DNA from: Chlorobiota bacterium
Lineage (GTDB): Bacteria > Bacteroidota > Bacteroidia > Bacteroidales > JAADGE01
Length of the DNA stretch: 36,082 bases
Reading direction: 5' to 3'
Assembly (NCBI GenBank): GCA_013153865.1
Contig: JAADDR010000126.1
Coordinates: forward strand, 1 to 36,082
Made by a program: the position numbers and the translations under genes. Below the pieces are notes generated by a model. The model was not told the DNA's origin, did no database searches, and saw only the letters and a program-made list of their open reading frames with translations. This document shows positions 1 through 8,772 of the stretch, one piece after another. Every line of letters begins with the position of its first letter. Positions within the stretch are counted from its first letter, which is position 1.

Positions 1-1
1 G

Positions 2-2773
2 AAAGCACCTTCCGAGAATTATATGTATATGGTTCCCGATAACTATTTTATAGGCGACCAATCCGGAGAACAATTACAGAACAGTAGTTATACGGGAAAA
101 TACAATACATTTTTCGGTTATCAGACAGGAATGAAAGATACTGCGGGAGGTAAAAATGTATTTATAGGATATCAAAGCGGGCTTAGTAATACTGCAGCTG
201 CTTACAATGTATTTGTAGGTAACAGGGCAGGGTATAATACAAACGGTCAAATATCCGGAACGGATACTTTGGGGTCTCGAAACGTATTTCTCGGTTTTGA
301 AGCAGGATATAATAATACGGAAGGAGCCGATAATGTCCTTCTCGGATATAAAGCCGGGCACGAAGTAACGACAGCCGGAAACAATATAAGCATAGGAAGT
401 GAAGCGGGCTATCTTAATACAAACAACAGCGATAATATTTTCTTGGGAAGGCAAGCCGGATATAACCATACGGGAACAGGTACGCCTAATGAAGCAAATA
501 ATAACATATATTTGGGCTATAAAGCAGGATTCGGTAATACAAACGGAGAAAGAGGAGAAAATAATATCTTTATGGGTACGGAAAGCGGAAATAATAATTA
601 TTCGGGTAATGACAATATTTTTATGGGTTTTCAGTCCGGTTACGGTAATTATTCGGGATATAATAATGTCTTTTTGGGTAATTCCGCAGGTTATTCGAAT
701 TATTCGGGGTATAACAATGTTTTTATAGGCACAAACAGCGGTAAAGATAATACCTCAGGATACAGAAATACATTTATAGGTGAGAGTTCGGGGGAAAAGA
801 ATACAACAGGCATAAACAATTTTTTCGGAGGATACAGATCCGGATATAACAATCAAGAAGGAAAGGATAATGTCTTTATCGGAACTTATGCAGGATATAA
901 TAATACAGGCGTAGGCGGAACATCATATTCCGGAGATGACAATATTTTTATAGGTCCGAGTTCAGGTTATTCTAATACCGAAGGATATAACAATATTATG
1001 ATAGGAAAAAATGCAGGATTTAATAATATTTCCGGACACAGAAATATTTATTTGGGAGAATCTTCAGGTTATAACGGAACAGCTGCATATCAAAATACAA
1101 TATTAGGATATTATGCAGGCACATACATACAAACGGGACACGATAATTCCATGATAGGAACTTATGCGGGACAAAGAACCTCTACGGGAAATTATAACGT
1201 ATTTATGGGAAGCTCCGCAGGTTTAGGCAATACCGACGGAAGTAATAACTCTGTTGCGGGCTATAATGCCGGAGGAAGTGCAATTATGAGAGATAATAAT
1301 GTTTTACTGGGATATTACGGCGGATATAATGCCGACAGCATAAGCGACTGTATAATTATCGGTTCGCGAAGCGGATATAATGCGGATCACAGTTCAAACA
1401 GTGTAATAATAGGAACCTCTGCAGGTTATAATAATAATGCCGAAAATAATACATTTATCGGAACAGAAGCCGGATATGGTAATACCGACGGTACAAAAAA
1501 CGTATTCTTGGGCTACAGAACAGGATATAATAATGTCGAAGGCGAAAAAAATATTTTTATAGGTAATACTGCAGGATATTATAATACCTCAGGCAGTAGA
1601 ATTATTTGCATAGGAGACAGTTCCGGTGTTAATAATACGGCAAACAATAATATCTTTATAGGAGCAAATGCCGGAAGAGATAACACTACTGCTCAAAATA
1701 ACATGTTTATAGGAAATGATGCCGGAGCCAAAAATACTACCGGACAAGGAAATACATATCTCGGTTGGGGAGCCGGAGTTAATAATAACGGAGAGAATAA
1801 TGTTATGATAGGCTATTGGTCAGGTGTATTCGCCACAGGAAGTTCCAGAAATCTTTTTATCGGGCAAGGCGCGGGAATTTCTAATACGGGAAATGATAAT
1901 ATATTTTTGGGATATGTTGCAAATGCCCCGAGTTCCAGCAACTCTATATTAATCGGAAATAATACAAACATTGACAGAGATAATACACTGGAAATAGAAG
2001 GGGGCGGAGATAACGATAACCCTCTCATTTACGGAGAATTTGACAATAACTTTCTTAAAATAGGAGGAAATGCTCGTATAGCTAATTTCAAAAATGACGT
2101 TGCTCAAAAAGGTTTAATTATAGATACTGACGGAGAAAGCACGGATATACCTTTCAGAATAAGAACAAATACAAGCCCCTCAAATGATAATTTTTCTGAT
2201 TCTGATACAAAATTTACAATTCAAGGTGACGGACATGTAGGAATAGGTAACGGAACAAACTATGCTGCTGCAATGTTGTATATAAAACAAGCCGGTTCAG
2301 GCGAAGAAGGGCTGACAATTGAAAATGACGGCGATACCGATACATGGAGCTGGGAAATTGGCGGTAACGATTTAATATTATCTTTTAACGGAGCTAATGT
2401 CGGGTACTGGGATGACGCCTCGGGAAATTATTATGCTACATCCGATAAAAGATTAAAAAAAGATATTGTAAATATAGATAAAAACGTTCTTGCCGGCATA
2501 CTTAAACTTCAACCTGTTTCTTACAGATTATTGCATGCAGACGAAAACTCTCAAAAAACCGTAGGATTTATAGCACAAGACGTGCAAAAATATTTTCCGG
2601 AAATAGTTTATAAAAAAGAAGACGGATATTTATCGCTTCATTATTCGGATTTCGGAGTACTTGCCGTTAAAGCAATACAAGAGCAACAAGAAATAATAAA
2701 CGAACAGGGAAAAAGAATAGAAAACCTGGAAAAACAAATTCAAGAACTGAAACAACTTATTCAAAACAAATAA
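2..2773 (+). CDS. Trimeric-fibre-like repeat protein with C-terminal S74 intramolecular chaperone (5' partial)
   Basis: The reading frame is open to the left edge, so the N-terminus and any signal peptide lie outside the window; the first visible Met is at base 23. About 37 repeats of roughly 17 residues follow the pattern N-[VIT]-[FY]-[ILM]-G-x-x-[AS]-G-x-x-N-T-x-G-x-N. This resembles the xAIGxxAxA repeats of YadA-type adhesin heads, which fold as trimeric left-handed beta-rolls. The last ~110 residues begin at SDKRLKKDI (Ser codon at 2441) and match the peptidase S74/endosialidase chaperone domain. In known members this domain trimerises the fibre and cleaves itself off just before that Ser-Asp. 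The sequence ends in a coiled coil (ENLEKQIQELKQL). I infer a surface or appendage fibre. Phage tail fibres also carry S74, but no phage genes are nearby. The domain calls are firm and the biological role is unknown. Confidence 0.85.
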   Translation, partial: KAPSENYMYMVPDNYFIGDQSGEQLQNSSYTGKYNTFFGYQTGMKDTAGGKNVFIGYQSGLSNTAAAYNVFVGNRAGYNTNGQISGTDTLGSRNVFLGFEAGYNNTEGADNVLLGYKAGHEVTTAGNNISIGSEAGYLNTNNSDNIFLGRQAGYNHTGTGTPNEANNNIYLGYKAGFGNTNGERGENNIFMGTESGNNNYSGNDNIFMGFQSGYGNYSGYNNVFLGNSAGYSNYSGYNNVFIGTNSGKDNTSGYRNTFIGESSGEKNTTGINNFFGGYRSGYNNQEGKDNVFIGTYAGYNNTGVGGTSYSGDDNIFIGPSSGYSNTEGYNNIMIGKNAGFNNISGHRNIYLGESSGYNGTAAYQNTILGYYAGTYIQTGHDNSMIGTYAGQRTSTGNYNVFMGSSAGLGNTDGSNNSVAGYNAGGSAIMRDNNVLLGYYGGYNADSISDCIIIGSRSGYNADHSSNSVIIGTSAGYNNNAENNTFIGTEAGYGNTDGTKNVFLGYRTGYNNVEGEKNIFIGNTAGYYNTSGSRIICIGDSSGVNNTANNNIFIGANAGRDNTTAQNNMFIGNDAGAKNTTGQGNTYLGWGAGVNNNGENNVMIGYWSGVFATGSSRNLFIGQGAGISNTGNDNIFLGYVANAPSSSNSILIGNNTNIDRDNTLEIEGGGDNDNPLIYGEFDNNFLKIGGNARIANFKNDVAQKGLIIDTDGESTDIPFRIRTNTSPSNDNFSDSDTKFTIQGDGHVGIGNGTNYAAAMLYIKQAGSGEEGLTIENDGDTDTWSWEIGGNDLILSFNGANVGYWDDASGNYYATSDKRLKKDIVNIDKNVLAGILKLQPVSYRLLHADENSQKTVGFIAQDVQKYFPEIVYKKEDGYLSLHYSDFGVLAVKAIQEQQEIINEQGKRIENLEKQIQELKQLIQNK
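41..1984 (+). repeat. Tandem ~51-bp coding repeats (about 37 units, 17-residue period)
   Basis: These are degenerate tandem coding repeats inside the fibre gene. The protein period is usually 17 residues, with occasional insertions of 6-8 residues (for example near 250, 480 and 915). The FIGxxAG core is conserved while the DNA has diverged, so the array is old rather than a recent slippage expansion. Adjacent units near 600-720 (NYSGxxN) are the most alike. Confidence 0.85.
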
Positions 2774-2839
2774 AAATATCTAAAATTAAACGATTGCAGA
2801 AGTGCAAGAGTTTTGTGTAGTTTTTTTTCATAGATTTTA

Positions 2840-2861
2840 CCCGCCGAGAGGCGGGTTTTTT
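2840..2861 (+). terminator. Rho-independent terminator after the fibre gene
   Basis: A 6-bp GC stem (CCCGCC at 2840-2845, GGCGGG at 2850-2855) with a GAGA tetraloop is followed directly by a run of T. It separates the fibre gene from the chloride-channel gene. Confidence 0.9.
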
Positions 2862-2890
2862 ATTCCTCGCTTAAAATATCCTTCGTAATC

Positions 2891-2921
2891 TTTGAAAGTT
2901 TGATTTATGATAATACATTTG
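2891..2921 (+). promoter_or_regulatory. Bacteroidota-type promoter for the ClC gene
   Basis: TTTG at 2891-2894 (-33 element) lies 19 nt before TACATTTG at 2914-2921, an exact match to the TAnnTTTG -7 element. Transcription would start near 2926-2930. That argues against the TTG start at 2926 and for ATG at 2953. Confidence 0.7.
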
Positions 2922-2952
2922 CAAGTTGTTTCAAATTAACTCCTGTTTTAAA

Positions 2953-4764
2953 ATGCCCCGAAAAACGGTAAATAAAAAGCGCATAAGAGAATTAATGCAC
3001 CACTATACTTTTAAATTCCTTAAATGGAGATTAAAACACCTTTCCGACAATCAGTTTATATTGATACTTTCCGGAATTGTGGGATTTTTGGCGGGAATAG
3101 TGGCATTTCTTATAAAAGGTGCCGTACATCTTATCAGACTGCTGCTTAAAAGCGACTTATTCAGAGATACCCAAAATATCCTATACATAATATTTCCCGC
3201 AATAGGCATTTTTCTTACAGTTGTCTTTATAAAATACGTAATAAAACGTAAAGTCGAACACGGTATTCCGGGAGTTTTATATGCAATATCTCAAACTCAC
3301 GGATTTATGCGAATGCATAACCTCTTTTCATCAATAGTAACAAGTGCATTTACCGTAGGTTTCGGCGGCTCCGTGGGGCTCGAAGGTCCTACCGTGGCAA
3401 CGGGTGCCGCTTACGGCTCGGTTTTGGGGCGTTTTTTCCATCTTAATTACAAACACCGGATACTTATTTTGGGAGCCGCATCGGCAGGTGCCATGTCCGC
3501 AATTTTCAAAGCACCTCTGGCGGGAGTGGTATTTGCACTCGAAGTAATAATGATTGACCTGACTATGTATTCCGTAGTACCTATACTTATAGCTTCCGTT
3601 ACGGGAGCCGTTACATCTTATTTCCTTTTCGGACTGGGTGCAATATATCCTTTCAGAATGAAAGACTCTTTCGTAATGTCTGATTTGCCTTATTACATAA
3701 TACTCGGAATATTTACCGGATTACTGGCATCATATTTTACTAAAGTATATGTATTTATCGAAAAACAATTCTCTAAAATCGAGAACACTTGGCGTAAACT
3801 GATTATCGGAGGTTTCAGCTTAGGCATTTTAATATATTTCTTTCCGTTTTTTTACGGAGAAGGTTACGAAGTAACAAACTCCGCTTTACACGGAAACTTC
3901 GAATATCTTTTTGAAAATACATTATTCGAAAACTTTTCCGAAAACCAAATAGTCGTTTTTATACTCTTTGCCGTTATAATATTGCTTAAAGTCGCGGCAA
4001 CATCTGTTACCTTCGGAAGCGGAGGAATAGGCGGTATTTTTGCTCCTACGCTTTTTACCGGAGCAAATGCCGGCTTATTTTTTACTCTCATTGTCGGAGC
4101 TTTGGGATTAGGAACTCTTTCTCACGAAAATTTTGCACTTGTAGCTATGGCGGGAATGATAGCCGGAGTATTACATGCTCCTCTAACGGCAATATTCCTC
4201 ATAGGCGACCTTACCGGAGGATACGGACTTTTCGTACCTCTTATGATTGTCGCAACCATATCTTACGCAACAGTCCGGATATTCCATAAAAATTCGGTAT
4301 ATACAATACAATTGGCAGGACGAGGAGAACTTATGACTCATCATAAAGATAAAAACATACTTAAAATGATGAAAGTAAGAAACCTTATAGAAAACAATTT
4401 CGTTAAATTAAAACCGTATTATAATTTAAGACAAATAAAAGACGCTTTCCTGAAATCGGAGCGAAACGTATTCCCGGTAGTTGATGACGATAATAATTTT
4501 CAAGGACTTATTACATTGGCTAACTTTAAAAACATTATATTCGACAAAGAAAAATACGATAAAGTATATGCCAGCCAAATTATGTATAAACCCTCTGTAG
4601 TTGTTGATATTAACGATACTATGGCTGACGTTGCCCGAAAAATACAAAACAGCGGATTGTTTAACGTTGTTGTTTTAGACGGAACAAAATATGTGGGTTT
4701 CGTTTCCAGAGCAAATGTATTTTCGTCTTACAGGCGAATTATAAGAAAATTTTCCGACGACTGA
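2953..4764 (+). CDS. ClC-family chloride channel with C-terminal CBS pair
   Basis: This is a ClC-type anion transport protein of the inner membrane, 603 residues from the chosen ATG. Family motifs are visible: GSVGLEGP with the gating Glu (DNA about 3370-3395), the hydrophobic KAPLAGVVFALEV helix, and GGIGGIFAP, which corresponds to the GxFxP anion-binding loop. About 130 C-terminal residues form two CBS modules, which in relatives bind adenine nucleotides. At the position of the internal 'proton glutamate' of CLC-ec1 (E203, second E of IIEEM) this protein has Val (ALEVI). Passive channels share that substitution, so I infer a channel rather than a Cl-/H+ exchanger. GIP is present but the preceding anion-coordinating Ser is His (EHGIP). 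The start was chosen because the upstream TTG at 2926 coincides with the predicted transcription start. The gene is monocistronic. Confidence 0.92.
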   Translation: MPRKTVNKKRIRELMHHYTFKFLKWRLKHLSDNQFILILSGIVGFLAGIVAFLIKGAVHLIRLLLKSDLFRDTQNILYIIFPAIGIFLTVVFIKYVIKRKVEHGIPGVLYAISQTHGFMRMHNLFSSIVTSAFTVGFGGSVGLEGPTVATGAAYGSVLGRFFHLNYKHRILILGAASAGAMSAIFKAPLAGVVFALEVIMIDLTMYSVVPILIASVTGAVTSYFLFGLGAIYPFRMKDSFVMSDLPYYIILGIFTGLLASYFTKVYVFIEKQFSKIENTWRKLIIGGFSLGILIYFFPFFYGEGYEVTNSALHGNFEYLFENTLFENFSENQIVVFILFAVIILLKVAATSVTFGSGGIGGIFAPTLFTGANAGLFFTLIVGALGLGTLSHENFALVAMAGMIAGVLHAPLTAIFLIGDLTGGYGLFVPLMIVATISYATVRIFHKNSVYTIQLAGRGELMTHHKDKNILKMMKVRNLIENNFVKLKPYYNLRQIKDAFLKSERNVFPVVDDDNNFQGLITLANFKNIIFDKEKYDKVYASQIMYKPSVVVDINDTMADVARKIQNSGLFNVVVLDGTKYVGFVSRANVFSSYRRIIRKFSDD

Positions 4765-4896
4765 CAACATTACTTGTTTCGGTACGACTATGCAGGCAAC
4801 TTCTTATACAGTCTCTTATCCGCTTTTATTTTATCTTTATTTTTTCCGAAAAATAAAATATTTTAATTTTGAGAAGTTTAAGAACTTGATTCTGTT

Positions 4897-4904
4897 TATA
4901 TTTG
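4897..4904 (+). promoter_or_regulatory. TAnnTTTG promoter element abutting the tmk start codon
   Basis: TATATTTG followed by C matches the -7 consensus exactly and ends only 4 nt before the ATG at 4909. Transcription would begin at or within a few bases of the start codon, giving a leaderless or near-leaderless mRNA. No good -33 TTG lies at the usual spacing; the nearest is TTTG at 4868-4871. Confidence 0.5.
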
Positions 4905-4908
4905 CAAA

Positions 4909-5532
4909 ATGAAAAAAGGCAAATTTATTGTTTTCGAAGGAATTGACGGCTCCGGAAAATCTACGATAAGCAAACTCGTATTCCGAAAATTAAACGACGA
5001 TTACGGAAATACGCATCTTACTTTCGAACCTACCGACGGTCCGATAGGGTCTCTTATACGCAACATATTAAACAAAAGAATTATTGCGGATGAAAAAACT
5101 CTCGGAACACTGTTCCTTGCCGACAGACTCGACCATATAGGTAATCCCGTTTCGGGTATTTTAACTTATTTGGAAAAAGGAATACACGTTATTTCAGACA
5201 GGTTTTATTACTCGTCTTATGCATATCATGTTCCGCCTTTGTCTTTAGACTGGCTCATTAATGCTCACACGGTTTGTACCGAAATGCTCAGACCCGATAT
5301 CGTTTTCTATATAGACTTGCCGGTCGAAGAAAGTCTTAAAAGACTGAAAAAAAGCAGACAATTCCGGGATATTTTCGAAACCCGCGAAAAATTAGAACAA
5401 GTTACGCTCAATTATAAAGAAGCTTTAAAAAGAGAAGGAAAAAAGGATAATGTCGTAATTATTGACGGTCTTGCAACCGTAGAAGAAATATTTAAGAAAG
5501 TAACGGAAAAACTGTCAACAATTATAGAATAA
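4909..5532 (+). CDS. tmk: Thymidylate kinase (dTMP kinase)
   Basis: It phosphorylates dTMP to dTDP with ATP in the cytoplasm, an essential step of dTTP synthesis. The 207 residues are typical of the family. The P-loop FEGIDGSGKST lies at residues 8-18, and the family signature SDRFYYSSYAY near residue 95 supplies the DR[FY] substrate-binding motif. DIVFYIDLPVEESLKRL follows as the strand-helix before the LID. The LID sequence KKSRQFRDIFE is not the textbook E. coli form, so the enzyme belongs to a divergent bacterial branch. It is the first gene of an operon: the next gene begins 10 nt after the stop. No Shine-Dalgarno sequence is visible and the promoter element sits immediately before the ATG. 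Confidence 0.93.
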   Translation: MKKGKFIVFEGIDGSGKSTISKLVFRKLNDDYGNTHLTFEPTDGPIGSLIRNILNKRIIADEKTLGTLFLADRLDHIGNPVSGILTYLEKGIHVISDRFYYSSYAYHVPPLSLDWLINAHTVCTEMLRPDIVFYIDLPVEESLKRLKKSRQFRDIFETREKLEQVTLNYKEALKREGKKDNVVIIDGLATVEEIFKKVTEKLSTIIE

Positions 5533-5542
5533 AATATAAAAT

Positions 5543-6685
5543 ATGAAAACATTAGCAAACGTTGCCCGTTTTATTACGGGATTGGTTTTTACGTTTTCCG
5601 GATTCGTAAAAGCCGTAGATCCCGTAGGTACGCAAATAAAATTCAGCGATTATTTCGAAGCAATGGGATTGGCGTTTTTAATGCCGTATGCCCTTGTATT
5701 TTCATTTGTTCTTAATGCGGCAGAACTTACGATAGGTTTAATGCTTGTTTTTAACGTGTTGCCCAAACTTGCAAACATAGTCGGCTTATTGCTTCTGTTT
5801 GTTTTTACTCCGCTTACGCTGTGGCTGGCTGTAGAAAATCCGGTTACCGATTGCGGATGCTTCGGAGATGCGGTTAAACTTACCAATTGGCAAACATTCG
5901 GTAAAAACGTCATACTTCTGCTCTTAATGTTGTTTCTGTATATTTACGAAAGAAAACAATCTTACGGTATATCCGGAAAAAAAGCAAAAATATTACTTGC
6001 CGTATTTATTATATTATCACTCGTTTTCGAAAAATACAATTATTGCAACCTTCCGGTTATTGATTTCAGACCTTTTAAAGAAGGAACAGATATAAAACAA
6101 GCCGTAACAGTTCCGCCGGATGCACCTAAAGACGTTTACGAAACAATACTGTATTATAAAAATAAAAAAAACGGAGAAAGAAAAGCATTCGATATAAATA
6201 ATATCCCTTACAAAGATACTGCCGTTTGGGAATACGATACCACGATAACAAAACTTATATCAAAAGGATACGAACCTCCCGTGCATGACTTCTATCTTTC
6301 TAATCTTGCCGGACAGGACATTACCGATAAAATATTGAACTTCGACAGACTCACTCTTATCCTTATAATGCCTCGTTTAAAAGAAGGTTTGGAAAAAACA
6401 GACAAAGAAAAAATAAGGGCTTTGGCCGAATATGCCGAAAAAAATCATTATCCGTTCTATTGCTTTACGTCATCAGTATCGGACGAAATAGAAAGGCAAA
6501 GATTTAAGCTCCCCCGTAATGTCGAAATACTTACCGGAGATTATAAAATGCTTAAAACATTCATACGCTCTAATCCCGGATTTGTTTTGATGAAAAATGC
6601 CGTTATCCTTAAAAAATATCATTATAAAAATATTCCCGACCCCGAAGAAATAGAATCAATTAATATAAAAACACTTAAAAAATAA
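5543..6685 (+). CDS. DoxX/MauE-like membrane protein with thioredoxin-like C-terminal region (BT_3928 type)
   Basis: An inner-membrane protein of 380 residues. The N-terminal half has a DoxX/MauE-like fold with helices at about residues 5-25, 48-72, 77-97, 119-136 and 148-163. A DCGCFGD motif (C104, C106) follows helix 3; this cysteine motif is typical of redox-associated DoxX proteins. The C-terminal half (about 225-375) is soluble and alternates strands and helices like a thioredoxin fold, but I see no CxxC in it. In Bacteroides a protein of this kind (BT_3928) also lies next to tpiA, so the arrangement is conserved. It sits 10 nt after tmk and 22 nt before tpiA. A role in thiol-disulfide chemistry of the envelope is inference. 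Confidence 0.75.
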   Translation: MKTLANVARFITGLVFTFSGFVKAVDPVGTQIKFSDYFEAMGLAFLMPYALVFSFVLNAAELTIGLMLVFNVLPKLANIVGLLLLFVFTPLTLWLAVENPVTDCGCFGDAVKLTNWQTFGKNVILLLLMLFLYIYERKQSYGISGKKAKILLAVFIILSLVFEKYNYCNLPVIDFRPFKEGTDIKQAVTVPPDAPKDVYETILYYKNKKNGERKAFDINNIPYKDTAVWEYDTTITKLISKGYEPPVHDFYLSNLAGQDITDKILNFDRLTLILIMPRLKEGLEKTDKEKIRALAEYAEKNHYPFYCFTSSVSDEIERQRFKLPRNVEILTGDYKMLKTFIRSNPGFVLMKNAVILKKYHYKNIPDPEEIESINIKTLKK

Positions 6686-6707
6686 TTAATACAAAATATA
6701 AAATATT

Positions 6708-7472
6708 ATGAGAAAAAAAATTGTTGCCGGAAACTGGAAAATGAATACTATTGTAAGAGAAGGCGTGGCTCTTGCGGCAGCCGTTAATACGGAACTTAAA
6801 AATATTGATCTGCCCGAAAACGTAAAAGTAATTATCGCTCCGCCGTTTACACATATTGCGTTTGTAGAGCAAGTTACCGACGAAAATAAAGTAACAGTGG
6901 CAGGGCAAAACTGCGCAACCGAAGAAGAAGGAGCTTATACGGGCGAAGTAGCGGCAAAAATGCTGAAAGGATTAGGATGCTCGTCCGTAATTATAGGACA
7001 CTCGGAACGAAGAACATATTACGGAGAAACTTCCGAAATATTGGTTAAAAAAGTTTATACGGCTCTTAAAAACGATTTAATGCCTATATTCTGCTGCGGA
7101 GAAAAACTCGAAGAAAGAGAAAGCAATAAACATTTCGAGGTAGTGGAATCTCAGATATCCGAAGCTCTGTTTCATTTGTCGAAAGAAGATTTCTCGAAAA
7201 TTGTTATTGCTTACGAGCCCGTTTGGGCAATAGGAACCGGAGTTACCGCAAGCAAAGAGCAGGCGGAAGAAATGCATGCTTTTATACGTAAAACGGTATC
7301 GTCGCATTACGGAAAAGAAACAGCCGATAATTTGACAATACTTTACGGCGGAAGCGTAAAACCGGCAAATGCAAAAGAAATATTTTCAATGCCGAATGTT
7401 GACGGCGGATTAATCGGCGGCGCTTCACTTAAAGCCGACAGTTTTATTGATATTGTTAAAGCAGTTTTATAA
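6708..7472 (+). CDS. tpiA: Triosephosphate isomerase
   Basis: It interconverts dihydroxyacetone phosphate and glyceraldehyde-3-phosphate in glycolysis and gluconeogenesis. The 254-residue TIM barrel is complete. Catalytic residues are visible: K11 in AGNWKMN, H98 in IIGHSERR and E170 in [11 protein letters not shown], with the flexible loop 6 after it. The phosphate-binding strands end in [10 protein letters not shown] and GGLIGGASL. It is the third gene of the operon, starting 22 nt after the DoxX-like gene and ending 6 nt before the CitD-CitE gene. Nothing about it is unusual. Confidence 0.98.
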   Translation: MRKKIVAGNWKMNTIVREGVALAAAVNTELKNIDLPENVKVIIAPPFTHIAFVEQVTDENKVTVAGQNCATEEEGAYTGEVAAKMLKGLGCSSVIIGHSERRTYYGETSEILVKKVYTALKNDLMPIFCCGEKLEERESNKHFEVVESQISEALFHLSKEDFSKIVIAYEPVWAIGTGVTASKEQAEEMHAFIRKTVSSHYGKETADNLTILYGGSVKPANAKEIFSMPNVDGGLIGGASLKADSFIDIVKAVL

Positions 7473-7478
7473 ACAACT

Positions 7479-8669
7479 ATGACAAAAAATAAAATATTTA
7501 CCGCAGGAGATAATAATCCGAAATCACGGTCGGATTGTTTCGTCTCTTTAGAACTTAAAAAAAACGGAGGTATTACCGTAAATCTTAAAAGCAAGGTTGA
7601 ATCTCTTTACGGAGAATCAATACTTAATTTATGTCGCAAAGAACTGGAATTTTTCGGTATAAAAAATGCGCATCTCGAAATTACGGATACCGGAGCTTTG
7701 GATTTTACGATTGCGGCACGTATAGAAGCAGCGGTTAAGCAGGCAATAAATACCGATAAAGATTTTTTGCCGGAAATACTTCCCGAAAATAAATACTCAA
7801 CCGAAAAAGAAAGATTTCGTTTTTCGCGATTGTATCTTCCCGGAAATACTCCGAAAATGATGCTTAATGCCGGCGTGCATAAACCTCACGGCATTATTCT
7901 CGATTTGGAAGATTCGGTTGCACCGGATAAAAAACAAGAAGCCCGCTTTCTGGTTCGTAATGCCCTCAGAAGCGTTAACTTTTACGGTGCGGAACGAATG
8001 GTGCGTATAAACCAGTTGCCTGCCGGTTTGGAAGATATAGAATTTGTTGCCCCGCATTATGTTAACTTATTGCTTATACCCAAATGCGAATCGGCAAAAC
8101 AAATTCACGATACGGATGCCGAAATGAAAAGAATACGAAAAAAATACGGATTTGACTATCCTGTATATTATATGCCTATTATTGAAAGTGCATCGGGAAT
8201 AGAAAATGCTTTCGAAATAGCGCGTGCATCCGAAAATGTTGTTGCAATGGCAATAGGACTTGAAGATTTTACCGCCGACTTGGGTGTTAAAAGAACCAAG
8301 GAAGGAACAGAATCATTATATGCGAGAATGCGTCTGGTAAACGCATGCAAAGCAGCCGGTATTCAACCTATCGATTCGGTATTTTCGGATGTGGGCGACG
8401 AAGAAGGATTAAGACAAACGGTAAAAGAAAGCAAAATGCTGGGATTCGAAGGTATAGGATGCATACATCCGCGTCAAATTGCACCCGTGCACGAAAGTTT
8501 TGCTCCCGATAAAGACGAAATTGCAAAAGCCGAAAAAATTATTGAAGCATTTAACAAAGCAAAAGCGGAAGGGCGAGGAGTAATATCGATAGGAACAAAA
8601 ATGATAGATCCGCCGGTTGTAAAAAGAGCCGAAAAAATTCTTGCTTTATCGGCAAATTACCCTGTTTAA
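7479..8669 (+). CDS. CitD-CitE fusion: citrate lyase acyl-carrier and beta-subunit (HpcH/HpaI aldolase) domains
   Basis: A two-domain protein of 396 residues. Residues 1-90 look like the citrate lyase acyl-carrier protein CitD, with an N-terminal AGxxxxxxSD element, the central VEsLYGesI helix and the signature GALDFTIAARIEAA. Residues 113-390 are a CitE-type lyase: RLYLPGNTPKM, GIILDLEDSVAPDKK with the metal-binding acidic residues, ALGLEDFTADLG-like VAMAIGLEDFTADLG, and GIGCIHPRQI. CitD and CitE are normally separate subunits of the citF-citE-citD complex. No citF, citC, citG or citX is in this window, so complete citrate lyase activity cannot be concluded. CitD carries its prosthetic group on the first Ser of SSD; here that stretch is RSD, so the attachment residue is uncertain (S16 or S18). 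Last gene of the tmk operon. Confidence 0.85.
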   Translation: MTKNKIFTAGDNNPKSRSDCFVSLELKKNGGITVNLKSKVESLYGESILNLCRKELEFFGIKNAHLEITDTGALDFTIAARIEAAVKQAINTDKDFLPEILPENKYSTEKERFRFSRLYLPGNTPKMMLNAGVHKPHGIILDLEDSVAPDKKQEARFLVRNALRSVNFYGAERMVRINQLPAGLEDIEFVAPHYVNLLLIPKCESAKQIHDTDAEMKRIRKKYGFDYPVYYMPIIESASGIENAFEIARASENVVAMAIGLEDFTADLGVKRTKEGTESLYARMRLVNACKAAGIQPIDSVFSDVGDEEGLRQTVKESKMLGFEGIGCIHPRQIAPVHESFAPDKDEIAKAEKIIEAFNKAKAEGRGVISIGTKMIDPPVVKRAEKILALSANYPV

Positions 8670-8694
8670 TCAAAAAAAAAGCATGAATAAAAAG

Positions 8695-8730
8695 TTTGAT
8701 TTTTTAAATTAAATTCTTTTACTATTTTTG
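8695..8730 (+). promoter_or_regulatory. Promoter for the outer-membrane barrel gene
   Basis: TATTTTTG at 8723-8730 matches TAnnTTTG exactly. A TTTG at 8695-8698 could be the -33 element, although the 24-nt spacing is long. The leader to the ATG at 8773 or 8776 would be about 40 nt. Confidence 0.55.
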
Positions 8731-8772
8731 TTCTAATAGTAAAAACTGATTTTAATCTTAAATTTAATATTG

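Noticed and set aside
41-1984. Regular ~51-bp repeat array considered as a CRISPR-like or satellite element
   Set aside because: The repeats are in frame throughout, diverged in DNA but conserved in protein, and have no spacer-repeat structure; they are coding repeats of a fibre protein.
4836-4857. Hairpin TTTATTTTT / AAAAATAAA between the ClC gene and tmk as a terminator
   Set aside because: The 9-bp stem is entirely A-T and is expected often in such AT-rich intergenic DNA; no convincing U-run follows.
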